A stretch of DNA of 64,000 nucleotides from Psilocybe azurescens (GCA_023853785.1 JAJIRX010000611.1:44004-108003); one strand, 5' to 3'; shown: positions 11,217 to 23,019, counted from the first letter of the stretch. Made by a program: numbers and translations. Notes: a model not told the origin generated them from the sequence alone.

Positions 11217-14200
11217 ATGTCGGAATCTCTGGAACCTCCTCCAAAAAAATCCACCTCAGGCCAAATTCTCAGTGTGACAAAAGAAAGCTTACTGCACCAA
11301 TTTCCACGTTCATCAAAGCTGTTCGCCCTAAAAAGAAGACCAAGGTAGCCGACTCGGATGCAGCATCTTTGATCCAGGAGACTGGCACCACTTCTTCAGT
11401 TCAAGAACGGCAGTCTTCCCCATCTGTAACTTCTCGTTGCAAGGTTATTATTAGCAAGGAAGAGGAAGAGGATGATGGTTCTCACCGTGGCCGAACCCTT
11501 GATTGCAATAGCAATGTGATCATGATTTCAGATGAAGAGGCGGTCAGTGAAGAGGCCAAAGAACTTTGTTACGATCTCAAGTTAGAATCACGCAGTGTGC
11601 GTAATCTAACCACCAATCATTTACAAGAACAAGTTCAAGTTCAAGTTGAGCAGGTTAAGCGGGTTGGATTCTCAAGAACTAGCTAAAGAATACAGTAGAT
11701 CCTCCCTGGTATAAATACTATGAACTGTACAGCAAGTTGAAACGAGATTGAATGTTCATCAACAGATGTATGTAAGAATAGTGGAAACAGATCGAGTTGA
11801 AATGAGATCAAATGTTCATCAGCAGATGTATACAAGAATAGAGGAAACGAATCAAACATTCATCAAAGATGTATCATAAAAGGTGGAGTCGAAAGTCCAT
11901 CGGAGATATGATGGAGTTTTGTAGAATGATTGATGGAAAGGAAAAGGAAAAGAAAAGAAAAGAAAAGAGAAAAGAAAAAGAAAAAGACTTGTCATAACAA
12001 ACTTAGCACTGAAAAAGAATTAGGTACGTACAACTAATCTTGTATGACCAGAGACTCACCAAATCCTTTTTCAATACAGAGCGATTGGCAAAGGAATGGA
12101 CTGCCGGTGTCTATGGGTTTTTCAGACCTGATCCAATCATTGAACATGTCAGCAGATGTCATGCTCATACCTTTATCTGTGCTGCGACTCATTGCTGTGG
12201 GCCCACCTGGAACATTTGCTGATTTCTTGACACCAAAGACACAAAGTCCACCAGTAACCTCCATTGGCATGCCCTGAAATGCTGGGGTGAGGATAACGTC
12301 AAAGCTGCACGAAGTTGTCTTGCTGATGAAGTCTGCAAGGCGACCAAAGGTGCTTCACCTTCCGGTTCAATCACAACTGCATTCAAAAGGAAAGGAAAAG
12401 GTAAGATTAGTTATTCACATTGTCAACACACAAAAACAGAAACCAGGTACATGTAGAACTCACCCAGGAAGAGAATATCACTGAATGTGTTATATCAAAC
12501 TGGGCAGAGATCATTCGTTGGGTTGCTGAGAGTTCACGGCCCTTGAACATTGTAAAAGATCACAGGTTCCAAAGCTTGATGAAAATGGGACGCCTGGAGT
12601 ACTGGATTCCATCCCCAAGCACAGTTGCCCGAGACATCAAATTGGTGTTTACAAAGACTCGGAATTGGATTGCTAGATTGCTTAAGGTGAGATAACTTAA
12701 TATTACTCGACGATTGGGAACTTACTGCTACTAGGACCACCCAGGTGCCCTCAGTTTTGCTACAGATGCATGGTCGTCCCCGAATCATAGGGCCTATGTT
12801 GCTGTTACGGTCCACTTTGAGCAAGACGGTGTCCCAGTGTTTATGCTGCTTGATATCGTCGAGGTCCCTCACTCCCATTCCGGCCTGAACCTTGCAAAGG
12901 CATTTTCAGATATCCTAGAAGATTTTGGCATATCTGATAAAGTAAGCATTATAGACCTCATATCAGCAGAGCAAAATCATACCTTTTATTCAGATCCTTA
13001 GTATCACCTGTGACAATGCCTCCAACAACGGCACGATGATTGTTGAGCTTTCAAAGCTCATTCCATCCTTCCCCGGCAAATCGAACCTGACATGATGCTT
13101 CAATCACATCCTCAGCCTTGTTGCAAAGACTGCTATTCATGTATTTGATGTTCCGGAAGCTGCAAAAGACATGGTCTTGGACACCACAACTGCTGAGCTG
13201 CTGGAACTGGCAAAAACATCAATTTTGAAGACATCGAGACTCAGGCAGCAGGATCAAATGACGACAACGAGGGCGAAGGCATACTGGGCGACAGCACGGA
13301 TGACTGGATCGACAAACACCTTGCACTATCGGAAGTCAAGCGGGAGGCGTTGGACAAGAGCATTCTTCCAGTTCAGCTGCTACTCGTTAAGGTAAGTTCA
13401 ATCTGCATTTCGAATGTAAATGTGGTCACTCACCATGGACTTGGGAACAACAGCTTTGCAAGCTCTCGTGACGCCATCATTCACTCCACCACTCTCCTTT
13501 TGCCTGAGTGGTTCTCGACGTTAAAGGACACAAAAACTCGACAAACGCACGATGCCTCATGATGTTTTGACCCGCTGGAACTCAACCTACGACATGTTAA
13601 AGTTTGTGATTGATTATCGGAAAGCAATCGATCGACTTATGGGGGATAAAAACCTGGGCCTTCAGCAATATGAACTGAGCAATGACGAGTGGGAGATAGT
13701 GAAACAGTTATCGTTGTTGTTGATGGTGAGTTTAAAACTTCAAATCAACCGCCAGACTGGATGCTTACTAATGACCTCACAGATCTTCAAGGAGGCGACC
13801 TTGTTCTTTTCGTGCTCAACACCCAACATCCCAATGGTTCTTCCAGCAATGGACCACATTGACAAATGGCTGATGACTGCCTCTGTCAACTCTAAGCTCC
13901 CTGCTTCCATCCGTGCTGCCGCTGGCCTGTCCAAAAAGACGTTAAATAGGTACTACAAATGTTCTGATTGCTCCAAGGTTTATCGCATTGCAATGGGTAC
14001 GTATTCAAGTCAAATTAATTCAAGATTCAATCTTACACTGACTGTCCTTTGACTTAATGTAGTTCTTGATCCTTGTTGTAAACTCGACTACTTCAAAACG
14101 GCAAAATGGGAGCAAGAATGGATTGACGAAGCTGAGAGGCTCACCAGGCAAGAGTACATCAACTCATACCAAGACCTCAAAGCTGAGTTTGAGGAACCAA

Positions 14201-14776
14201 GCATTGCTCTTACTGCACAGGCTCAGAAGAAGGTATGTGACTTGTTGACTATGATATGATAAATCTAAACTCTACTCAGAATGTGTCATTATCAACCAAT
14301 ATTTTTGACACTCTCCCCGCATTTTTGGCAACGCCGTCTTTCACTGAGCAAGACGAACTTTCTTGATACCTCGCTGAAGATGTTATTCCAATGAAGCCAC
14401 AGGACGCACTCTCCTGGTGGGCTTCCAAGATGAACATCTACCCTCGCCTCTCGTGAATGGCCCTTGATTACCTTTCCATCCCTGGTATGATAGCATTTTT
14501 TATGCATTGACTGCAACCACACTAATATACTCCTCAGCTACTTCAGTTGACGTTGAACGTGTATTTAGCCGCGGCCGAATTCTTCTGTCCCATCTTTGTA
14601 ACTGCACGTCTCCTCAAACAACTTGTGCTCTCATGTGTTTGCAGGTTTGGAGCATTCTCGGCTATGTAAAGAATAAGGACATGCTGTCTGTTACACGCTT
14701 ACCTGAGACACAAGGTGACGATGATGAGGACTTAGATGATGGCTGGGATGATATCAAGTGTAAATACATGCACTGA
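11217..14776 (+). pseudogene. hAT-family transposase, multi-exon, broken
   Basis: The parts appear in order. There is an acidic N-terminal region (11217-11686). A BED-type zinc finger follows at 12040-12420 (GVYGFFRPDPIIEHVSRCHA, then a Cys and the HALKC pair in another frame). Next come SRPLNIVKDHRFQSLMK (12535-12590), FATDAWSSPNHRAYVAV with the first catalytic Asp (12755-12805), CDNASNNGT (13008-13036), MPHDVLTRWNSTYDML (13552-13599), and the C-terminal dimerisation region with SVDVERVFSRGR and CLQVWS (14545-14665). Introns of about 55-70 nt with GT-AG ends separate them (13723-13782, 13996-14062). In-frame TGA codons occur where arginine is expected (about 13093, 14367 and 14455), plus frame breaks, so it is inactive. 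Confidence 0.85.
11728..11992. repeat. 66-bp tandem repeat and purine tract in the hAT element
   Basis: Two to three imperfect copies of a unit of about 66 bp (GAGATCAAATGTTCATCAGC, AGATGTATACAAGAATAG) lie at 11728-11880. They are followed by an AAAAG/GGAAAAG purine tract at 11935-11992. Both lie between the N-terminal exon and the BED finger of the transposase, probably in an intron or degraded spacer. Confidence 0.6.
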
Positions 14777-16128
14777 CTAACAAACATGTTAGTACTAGCA
14801 TTAGGTATGTATTGTATATACATGACCTGTCAGAACCCGTCCCAAACCCGTCAGACCCGCGCTACCCATGTACAAACCCTGACCTGCACCTGCACCCACC
14901 TGTCAGATAGGGGTACATGCAGGTCAGGGTACAGGTCAGCTCATTTCTACCCGCTGGTTACCCATGGTGATCACTACCCATAGTGAGTTCAATATCCTTC
15001 ATCCTCATATCACACGGAGACATTGTAAGAACAAGTTTTTTCTGTTCTTCTGAGATATAGCAAAAGTTTCCCATAGCAGAAGAGTCAGACAGTGTTAGAT
15101 TGAGATATATATTGAACTATAGACAGGCAGGCAGTTTAGCTATACATAACAGGTGGAAACCCAACCCCACTGTAATGTCATAATACCAAAAGAGCTGTTT
15201 GTACCAAACAAAGGCGCACACATGAAAATTTGAAAGCGGTCTACTATTTTGCAGATAGCTGTAACAGGAATTGAATCAACAGCTTTATATATATTAATTC
15301 TACACATGCATTACCAACTACATTATTATTGCTTGTGGTATTCTCAACATTTTATGGATTATATACTATTCTTTACAACATCTAATAATATATTCTGGCA
15401 CTTCCTCTGAAGCTATACCCACATATTATATATCAAAATGATCATAAAATTAAGGACAATGCACCTATAATTACATCATTATCTGAATATTATGTCAGCA
15501 TGTTCAATATACAAAATACTGTAAATTTGAATATATATAGACATTGTAAACTACTTTTTGCAACAAAATAGCATTCTGTTAGCTATATTTTAATAGTATT
15601 GCAATAATAGAAATTAATAGAATACAAAAATCAATTTTATTCAGGAAATTTAGATTATATAAACACAGATTTATATGAAAAATAGGTATTTCTTTACCAG
15701 AAATTTTCAATTTTATATAACTATTACATAAACATATTCTCCTCAATTTACAATTCCAACAATACCAAATTTGTCACAAACTGTTAAGATCTATGTATAC
15801 TTTTGTGTTATTACTTGCTGAGCTGTAAATAATATGCTGACATAATATAGTTCTGCTTGGTACCACTTGGATTCCACTCAGAATTGGGTCTAATTGGGTT
15901 TTAAATTTGATGAATTCCACTTGGATTCCACTCAGATTCCAGTCAGATTTTGGTCAGACTTGGTAACAGTGGAACTGGTTGGTACCAGTGGTTCCAATCA
16001 GAATCCAGTTGAAAAATTTGGACATTTTCCTGCTAATTTGGCAGGGACACTGCCAAATAAAATTCTGGTCAGAACCAGTCAGATTCTGACTGGTTCCAAT
16101 TGGTACCTGTGGAGGAGTGTAAGACCTC

Positions 16129-16560
16129 ACCTTGGCCACCACTTCATGGCCAATGGTGAGACAGTATATGGGGTTGATATGCTTACTGACAAGGAGATGG
16201 ATGTCATCTGTGGACTTCATAAGTGCTACACAGGTTTTTTGTTTTTATTCTAATAATTTTATTAATTTTAACATGACCTTCTTCCCCAGGATGTGCCTCC
16301 AACCAACTAGTTCACAAGTCTTGGTGGCCAAAGCCTCTTTATTGGAATAATCAGAAAGCAAATGGCCTCAATTTTGGACATTGAATGGAATGGGATGCAG
16401 AATAGTATCAAGCCCATCTGTCTGACATTGTAAAAGGTACTGCCCAATCTGAGGCCCCAGATTTCTGGTGAAACAAGCTTAGAGGTGCAGCTTCCTGGCA
16501 AAAAGCAACTGCTCATCTTAATGCAGACTTGAATGCTCTTTTCTTAACAGCATAATTGTT
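16129..16560 (+). pseudogene. Unrecognised gene, 3' part (split by element A2)
   Basis: This continues the reading of 9556-10433 after A2: HHFMANGETVYGVDMLTDKE, VICGLHKCYTG, then an intron (about 16234-16290), then QDVPPTS and a frame-shifted segment whose alternative frame reads SWWPKP / FGHWT-like. Similar WWPKP-type segments occur in uncharacterised mushroom proteins. Stops after 16430 mark decay. Confidence 0.45.
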
Positions 16561-17423
16561 ATATAGTCTCTTGTGGACAATCTCTTGTCAACCTGCTACT
16601 GAGATGCATCTGCTTATCACCACTGTCAGCAAGGGCCTCAGTGCATGATTTCTTGTTTCTTTTTATAAATACTTTAATTTTGTACAATTGTCTGCTCTGG
16701 AAAACTTTTCCAGAAATAATTCATTTTTGATGTTTGATAAATCTTTCATAAAATTTAAGACATATTAAGAAATTTTTGTTCCAAAACATTCTTCAATTGT
16801 TGCACAAGACAATAGAGAACAGACTGAGCATATTGATCAAATCCATATAGTCAAAATTATATATAAATGTAAAGTCTGTTTGCCACTAAAATTAGGACAT
16901 AAAGGTTACCTTTAACAGGCATTTATAGATGCCAATAAGAAAGACTTTTATATACATTTTATGATCAGGAAAATGGTTGAAAAAACACAAACACATTTAA
17001 TTAAAATTTTCAATCATTTTTGGTTGCCTTAATAATCTGTTGCCAGCAGTGCCAGAAGTGATAATGTCACCATAGCTTTTAAGGCTATGATGATTATACA
17101 CCCTAAGTTTGTCTGCAGTGTTACTGATGGCAGTACTTTCTAAATGGGAGAGATGCTCCTGGGACTAGTACAGTTGGTTGGCAGGCAGACAAGTTGCAAG
17201 GGAGATAAGACATTGTAAATACTGATTCCTGTGTGCCAGTGATATGAAAGCAAAAAAGACTTTAAATTCTTACCCATAGATTCAGCGTAAGGTGCTGAAG
17301 CTCTGGAATCTTCAGTTGGAAGGTCGAGGCTGACCGTGACGTGGATGAGAAAAGGAACACAATGTTGTGAAGCAGGTGAAGATCGAACGTGGGTTTGGTT
17401 GAATTTGCTTAGTAGCCACAATA
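16561..17423. other. AT-rich stretch, nothing recognised
   Basis: No gene or repeat was identified in 16561-17140. 17140-17421 is open on the minus strand and ends directly at the LTR of gypsy copy 1. Its last bases (CAATATGTGA on plus) resemble the LTR/leader junction of that element, but the resemblance is short. Confidence 0.4.
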
Positions 17424-17731
17424 TGTGATGAAAGGTAACTCCAAGTGACTATAAGTAACAAGGAGGTTGTTTCGGCACACGGTTTCTTAGAGGGAAGGAG
17501 AAAGACTGTTTTAACAACTGTATTCACTGGGGTCTAATCTAGTACAATAGGCCTCTTTATATACTCTATCTAATAGTCCATTGGATAGTAACAGATGCAA
17601 AGCCAAGAGTAGAATAGTAAGATAGGGAAGTGAATCAAATAAGGGCATTGATGAAAGGGGTTGAAGTCAACGCAATAAGATAAGATAATAAGAGGTAATG
17701 TGATAAGTAGGATAAGTACCGATCTGTCACA
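17424..17731 (-). repeat. 3' LTR of gypsy copy 1
   Basis: 308 bp. Relative to the other LTR it has changes such as GCG to GCA, ACG to ATG and CGA to CAA, i.e. it has lost CpGs that the 5' LTR keeps. The internal side carries TACGCCCTCC (GGAGGGCGTA on the coding strand), the likely polypurine tract, also present in copy 2. Confidence 0.9.
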
Positions 17732-17838
17732 TACGCCCTCCAGGCTTTGTGGAGCAAAGGCCTAACGAAGTAAAGAAGAATAGTAAAATAGAAGTTGAAG
17801 ATGTCACAAACATAATAGAATAGAAGAATTAAAAAGAT

Positions 17839-18983
17839 TCAAACTGAAGGTCCTGCCATAACTACATCCTGCGCTGCAGATGAGGGTCCAGCTGTTGCTT
17901 GATTGTCTTGAGCATTGCGGTGACGGGGTGTTGTCTGGCACCCGATCTGGATTCTGGCGGCTGCGGGAACGCTTTGGTGAAATATTGAGTCCCGTTCTTG
18001 CGGGCGTTGTGTCTCGGCAGCGGCGGCTACTAAAAGCATGTTGCAGAAAAGTTTCGAGTTGGGTGCGTGATCGTCAAGCGGGTCGATGCCGAGTGCGTGG
18101 CTGTGATTGCCATGACCGTGATGACCGTGACCGTGATGGGCAGGAATGTGATGACCGTGACCGTGATGGGCAGGAACGTGATGACCGTGACCATGATGGG
18201 CAGGAACGTGATGACTGTGACCGTGATGACCGTTGTGATCAGGGTTGACAGGGGGTGGACCACGGAACATCTGTGGGGTAACCGTCGTGCCGTCCGTGAT
18301 GTAACGCGAACTGGGAGACGCCTCCATCGGGCAAATCAGTGCGGGCCAGTCGCAAAGTTGTTGAAAAGGTTGGCGATGTGGCTGTACCCATACGGGCGGG
18401 TTCGGGATTTCAGCAGTGACATCAGAGAGGGCGCTGGATACGTCGGGTTGTGAGCACAGAAGACAGCAACGTCACGTGTCGACAATGCCTCGTTGACATT
18501 GGCAGGGAAAATGCTGACCGTGGGGTTGAAGAAGATGCATCGATTGGCGGCGATGCAGCGAACTCCGGGGTGATCGATTGATGGTAGCGACGGAAGCATG
18601 TCGGGATTGATCGGAACAGGTGCGATGTTGGCAGGGGCAGCGATGACAGCAGGTGCAGGGGACAAGACAGCAGAGGGAGTGTGGGTGAATGACAGAGTAG
18701 ACAAGACCGTAGTGAGAGAGGGAACAGCAGCAGGAGTGTCTGGAATAGAAATGACAGAAACAGCAGGTGTGGTAGGGGCAGGACTAGAAATAGAAAAAGT
18801 AGGTTAATAGACAAATAACTAAAAATAAAATGATCCGACTCGTTGTCCCCAAAGAGGAAGCCGATGTTCAGGTTAGTGTCGGCCTCAGTCGGGACATCGT
18901 GTTCCATTCCGGTCAAATCAAAATCAGTGGATTTGAAATCCACCACCCTCGAATGGGGCGTCAAGTCATGGGTAGTGTCCATA
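17839..18983 (-). pseudogene. Extra ORF of gypsy copy 1 (downstream of integrase)
   Basis: The minus-strand reading starts MDTTHDLTPHSR near 18983 and passes, with frame breaks, through a Pro/Ala/Ser-rich segment to PSLPSIDHPGVRCIA, then YGYSHIANLFN, then SSRYITDGT, then a His-rich segment and a Gln/Ala-rich end at 17839. The HPGVR, YGYxxIAN and RYIT motifs recur in the same order in copy 2 (37592-38480), so this is a real element gene. It lies where an env-like or accessory ORF would be. I see no signal peptide or membrane segment in the conserved part and recognise no family. Confidence 0.6.
18106..18235 (-). repeat. 30-bp repeat encoding a His-rich decapeptide
   Basis: A 30-bp unit is repeated about three times plus partial copies, and encodes PAHHGHGHHV-type decapeptides in the extra ORF. 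The corresponding place in copy 2 has a CxxC segment (CPKCRNKP) without the repeat. Confidence 0.8.
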
Positions 18984-19140
18984 GAAAGAATAGGAGAGAA
19001 TGTCAAACAGATAATAGGTGCACAAAGAGCGACAGAAAAACAGATACAGAGTGAGGGTATATATAAATATATAATTTGAGCACAGGGGCTCAGCTCAAAA
19101 GAGCAACTGCGGGTCTTTGTCGGGAAGTTTTCCCGTACCC

Positions 19141-22100
19141 CTAGGTAGCTTGGTGACTGTATCGACTCTGATAAGGTCGAGATAGGCCGTGAGCGCTGGT
19201 GTGTCTCAGCAAGGCGCTCCGCTGGCAACCAGGTGACATCCCCGGCCTTCCACTCAATTTCGAATACGGAGTCTTCTCCCGCTCCGTAGTGTGATAAAAT
19301 TTTTCAATTGCCCATTCCGTGCCCTTGACGTCGTCAGCTTGTGATAATCTCATCCAGTCTTCTGGGAAATAAGCGATCATTGTTAGGATGATGAATTCGC
19401 AGCAATGCCGCGTGAAATACATCATGCACTCCTCTCTGTTTGAGAGAGGATGATAGGTCCAGTTTATAGGATTGATTCCCATAATCCTTAATGATTCTAT
19501 ATGGTCCAATATATTTAGGTATTAGTTTGCGAGCCAATCCTTTGGGATAATTAATATTCTTGGTAGATAGATAAACTAAGTCGCCTTCATGAAATGGTGA
19601 CAATTGCTGTTTTCGGTTAGTGTCTCTCGTCTGTTTCACTCTAGCTGCTAATATGCTATCATGGGCTTCTATCAATGCTAATTTCTTTTGCTGTGCAAAT
19701 ACCCGAACAGATGGGTATTCATTATCTTTGGCTGCATTCCAGATCATAGACCGTGGCATGTGCCCATTATTCAGAAAGAATGGTGCATATCCCGTAGACT
19801 CAGACCGCGCTGAATTAATTGCAAATTCGATGCTCGGCAACTTAGGCACCCAATCGGATTGTGTTCTGTTTACGCATTGATGCAACATCTGATTGATCGT
19901 ACGATTGGCGCGTTCTGTGGATCTGTCGGTTTGCAGGTGGTATGCACTAGACATTTTAAGTTTTGTCCCTATTAATTCGTGTAAGTGTGACCAGAAAATG
20001 CTCGTGAATAGTACGTTGCGATCACTAATTATGTTTTTGGTAACCCATGTAGCTTATATACCTGTTCAAATACAAGCTCGGCGACTTGTCGAGCCGTGTA
20101 GTCAGTGCGACTAGGTATTGAATGTACCATACCGGTGAGCAAACATATTACTACGGTTATCGAGTTGAACGATCTGTCTCTGTTTTTGATTCAGGCAGCG
20201 GTCCGATGAAGTCAATACCAATCGACTCCCAAGGTGTGAATGGAACCGGGAGAGGATTCAATAGGCCATATGGTTTCTGATTACTAGGTTTACTCCGTTT
20301 ACATGTGTCACACGAATTGCAATATGATTTAACATCTGAAACGAGTTCTTTCCACCAGACTTGCGATCGTAAATAGTCAGTTGTTTTAGCTGGTCCCAGA
20401 TGTGCTAACATCGAGTGGGCTTCCAATATTACTATTTCACGAATACTGCGACCCTTAGCTAATGTCCTTGGTATGCAGAGCAGTGTTTGTCCCTTTTCTT
20501 TAAGGTAGATTAGACTGTCCATGACCTCAAAATTCTTGTATGATTTGGGTTCAGTGATAATTAGGCCAAAGAAAGGGTCACTATCATATTTGTTACGGAT
20601 TTCTTCTATTAAGTGAATACCATCCTCTGTAGTGGAGGCGAAGTCCAATACTGCTGGAAGCTCTTGGCTAACTTCTTCATCAGGTAAGTCTATGTCATTT
20701 TCCATATCTGGTAACGGAATGTTTTCCTGTTGCGGTAACTTAGCATGCTTGGCTGACTTCAAATTGATCGCCGTTGCCTTCTTTCTCACATTCCTGCCCT
20801 CCTTTTGTTGGACAGGGGGTTTTAGAGTGAAGCAATCGTGCATCCGTGCCGCGAATTCTTTAGAAGTCTCAGTGCATCCCGTCTCTCGCGGGAGGAATGA
20901 CCCTGCAAGGGCGGCGTGCGAGCGAGCCTGGCTTCTATTCCTGCCAGCATGGGTCGTTCGTATGACATGTCCACGTCGTCGTTCACAATGTCGTGGTATG
21001 TGTATTCACTCCGAGCTCGCACTATCCCAGGCGACTCATTTGAGTATATGCGAGACAACATGTCCGTGACAACGTTCTCGCTACCCGGCACATACAATAC
21101 CTTGAAGTCAAAAGACAATATTTTCTCCATCCATCACACCTGACGACCGGACAAGTCTTTCTGGTTCAGTAGGTGAGTCAATCCCTTGTGGTCCATGACC
21201 CATTTGAAACGGACACCTTGCAGGAGGTCGCGATGCCATAGCATCGTCTCGATACCTGCAAGCATCTCTATTTCATGCGTTGCATAATTCTGTTGAGCAG
21301 AATTCAGTTTTGCAGAGTAGAACGCCGCTACGCACGCCATTTTCCAATCCGCCCCTTGGCTTACTAGGCCCGACATGCCCGTGGCGCATCTGTCTGTGAC
21401 CATCCAAATAGTCGGTGCGGTTTTCTCATAGTTTAATGGTACACGATGATGATTCCTAGTTCATTCTACTAAAGACTTAATGTCCTCAAACGCCCTCTGC
21501 TCCGTGAATGTCCAACGAAATGGAACCGAGTCACCGGTGAGCGCTGTCAGAACGCCCATAGGAACTCTGACGCCTGGCACGTCATCCGCTAGGTAACCTA
21601 CGGCCCCCAAGAAACCCCTCAAGAGATCACGATTCATGGGCACCTTCCAAGCGACAACGGAGTCGACCTTGTTCTCGTCCATACGTATGCCATCATCATC
21701 GATGACTTGACCTAATACACGCAATTCCCTCTACAGGAAGCTGAGTTTTCCTTTGCTCAGGTATAATTTCTCGCGTTTAAGGATATCGAGGACGATTTTA
21801 ACGTGCTTTACATGATCATCTAGTGAGTCCGAATATATCAGGATGTCATCAAGGTAGATGTCCATGAAGCGGCCGATATATGGAGAGAATAGGTGGTTCA
21901 TCAATGTTTGGTAAGTAGCAGGCGCATTACAGTCGCCCTGCTGGACCACCATACTGATCATATTACCATCAGGGGTCGTCACCGCAGTACGGTCAACGTG
22001 CTTGGGGATGATATGTATTTGTTCGTAGGCTGACTTACCATCCAGTGACGACCAGAAGCGATGCTTTCGCGACCCTTCGCAGTATGCCTTCGATGTCCGG

Positions 22101-22435
22101 GAAGCGGCAATGTCATCTTCGAGTATTCTTGTTTCGTTCTCGTAAATCGAATACGGTGAGCAATTCTGCAGGTTCATTGCCCTTACACGGCTTGGGAATT
22201 AACAACATAGGCACAGTGTTACCAGACGACATAATTCTCCAATGACCCGACCTCAAGTATGCATCGTGTTTCTCTGCCCATTGGGCTCGAAAAGCCTCAG
22301 GACAGCATGATGGACACCAGGGGTATGTCTTCTTTTCATCAATGAGAGGTATCGAATGGTTAATCTCGCGTAGTGGGGAAAGCTCCGTTTCCCGACCTCC
22401 TTACACAGAGGTGCGGCATAATGTCTTAACTCCTC
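19141..22435 (-). pseudogene. pol: Gypsy copy 1 pol: RT, RNase H, integrase, chromodomain-like
   Basis: From 22435 downward the reverse transcriptase has SLDGKSAYEQIHI, QQGDCNAPATYQTLMN and the active-site YLDD (about 21845). RNase H has CATGMSG and YATHEIEMLA. Integrase has the HHCC finger (HSMLAHLG ... CNSCDTC), IGIDFIGPLP (first catalytic Asp present), ISDRN, and STERANR. A chromodomain-like tail is recognisable near EWAIEK (about 19310). Breaks include RQV-stop-WMEK (21131-21133, where copy 2 has QARW), a frameshift after GPLPESK (about 20170), and substitutions in the normally fixed YHPQTDGS (here YHLQTDRS). It is non-functional. Confidence 0.85.
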
Positions 22436-22781
22436 GAGGTCTTTACACGGCCCCCCATTTTTTGGTCGGACTCCGGTCGGACTCCGTTGGACTTTCTATA
22501 TTCAGAATGACAATTTTTCTGGTCTAGGACTGCTGAAATTTTCCGGTGAGATTCCGGTGAGATTCCGGTGAAAGTCCGACTGGACTACAAGTCCAACGGA
22601 CTGTCCGGGCGGACTGTCCACTGGAAATGACCGGACAGGACCAACAGAAGTCCAATGGAAGTCCATCGGAATCCCACCGGACATGACCATTGGAATTCCA
22701 GCGGACAAGTCCAACGGAATTCCAATGGAAGTCCAACGGATGTCCTTTTATTATAATTTATACTAGTATAGAAAAAAAAAG

Positions 22782-22856
22782 ACACTAACAAGAATTGAAC
22801 TCGGGCATCGGAGAATGCCAAACGCAAACGGGATAAACCAACTGAGCCACAAAGGC
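22782..22856 (-). other. tRNA-like sequence with box A/B and T-run
   Basis: On the minus strand, GGCTCAGTTGG matches the RNA polymerase III box A and GAGTTCAATTCT matches box B, at tRNA-like spacing, followed at once by a run of nine T's (22772-22780, reverse strand), a typical terminator. D and acceptor stems do not pair well, so it is not called as a functional tRNA and no anticodon is assigned. Confidence 0.6.
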
Positions 22857-23019
22857 TTATGAAAAATAATAGAATTAGTTAAATACATAGCGATGCCGCC
22901 GAAATTCTCGGCACTGCTCGGCACGTCACACACAACAATGCGTGCGTGACATGTTGATGCCACGTCGGTCCGTTGTTAATTCCGACCCCAACCCTTTTCC
23001 TTCCACCACCACCACCACC

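Larger units (their letters stand above)
10936..14998 (+). mobile_element. Decayed autonomous hAT transposon (boundaries approximate)
   Basis: This encloses the transposase pseudogene at 11217-14776. Subterminal regions at 10960-11060 and 14830-14980 carry repeated GGGTACAGGTCAGC, ACCCGTACCC and related words, typical of hAT ends. Candidate ends are CCAAGGGCA (left, about 10942) and CTATGGGTA on the reverse strand (right, about 14990), with imperfect candidate duplications AGTGTTCA / TGAGTTCA. The exact boundaries are not settled. Confidence 0.55.
10758..15261. mobile_element. TA-flanked element with ~78-bp terminal inverted repeats
   Basis: Left 10758-10835 and right 15184-15261 are near-perfect inverted repeats beginning CAGCTATCTGCAAAATAGTA and including GGTACAAACAGCTCTTTTGG. 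The flanks are TA (10756-10757 and 15262-15263). The uninterrupted relative A1 shows the pre-insertion sequence, so TA is the target duplication. A 2-bp TA duplication is the Tc1/mariner-type signature, not hAT. The coding content inside is a hAT transposase, so the simplest reading is a short (about 430-bp) inverted-repeat element later hit by a separate hAT insertion. Confidence 0.75.
10434..16128 (-). mobile_element. hAT-like element, family A, copy 2, with nested insertions
   Basis: The ends are CAGTACAGTG (10434) and GTGTAAGACCTC (16128), flanked by the perfect 8-bp duplication ACCTTGGC (10426-10433 and 16129-16136). The outer parts 10434-10757 and 15262-16128 match A1 in reverse orientation along their length. 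Without the nested 4.5-kb insertion the element would be about 1.19 kb, against 1.165 kb for A1. The left end has lost about three bases of the TTTACA motif. It interrupts a coding sequence (9556-10433 with 16129-16560). Confidence 0.85.

Noticed and set aside
17140..17421. Leader of a second tandem gypsy element next to the copy 1 LTR
   Set aside because: Only about 9-10 bases at the junction resemble the known leaders. The rest shows no convincing similarity, so it is kept only as a possibility.
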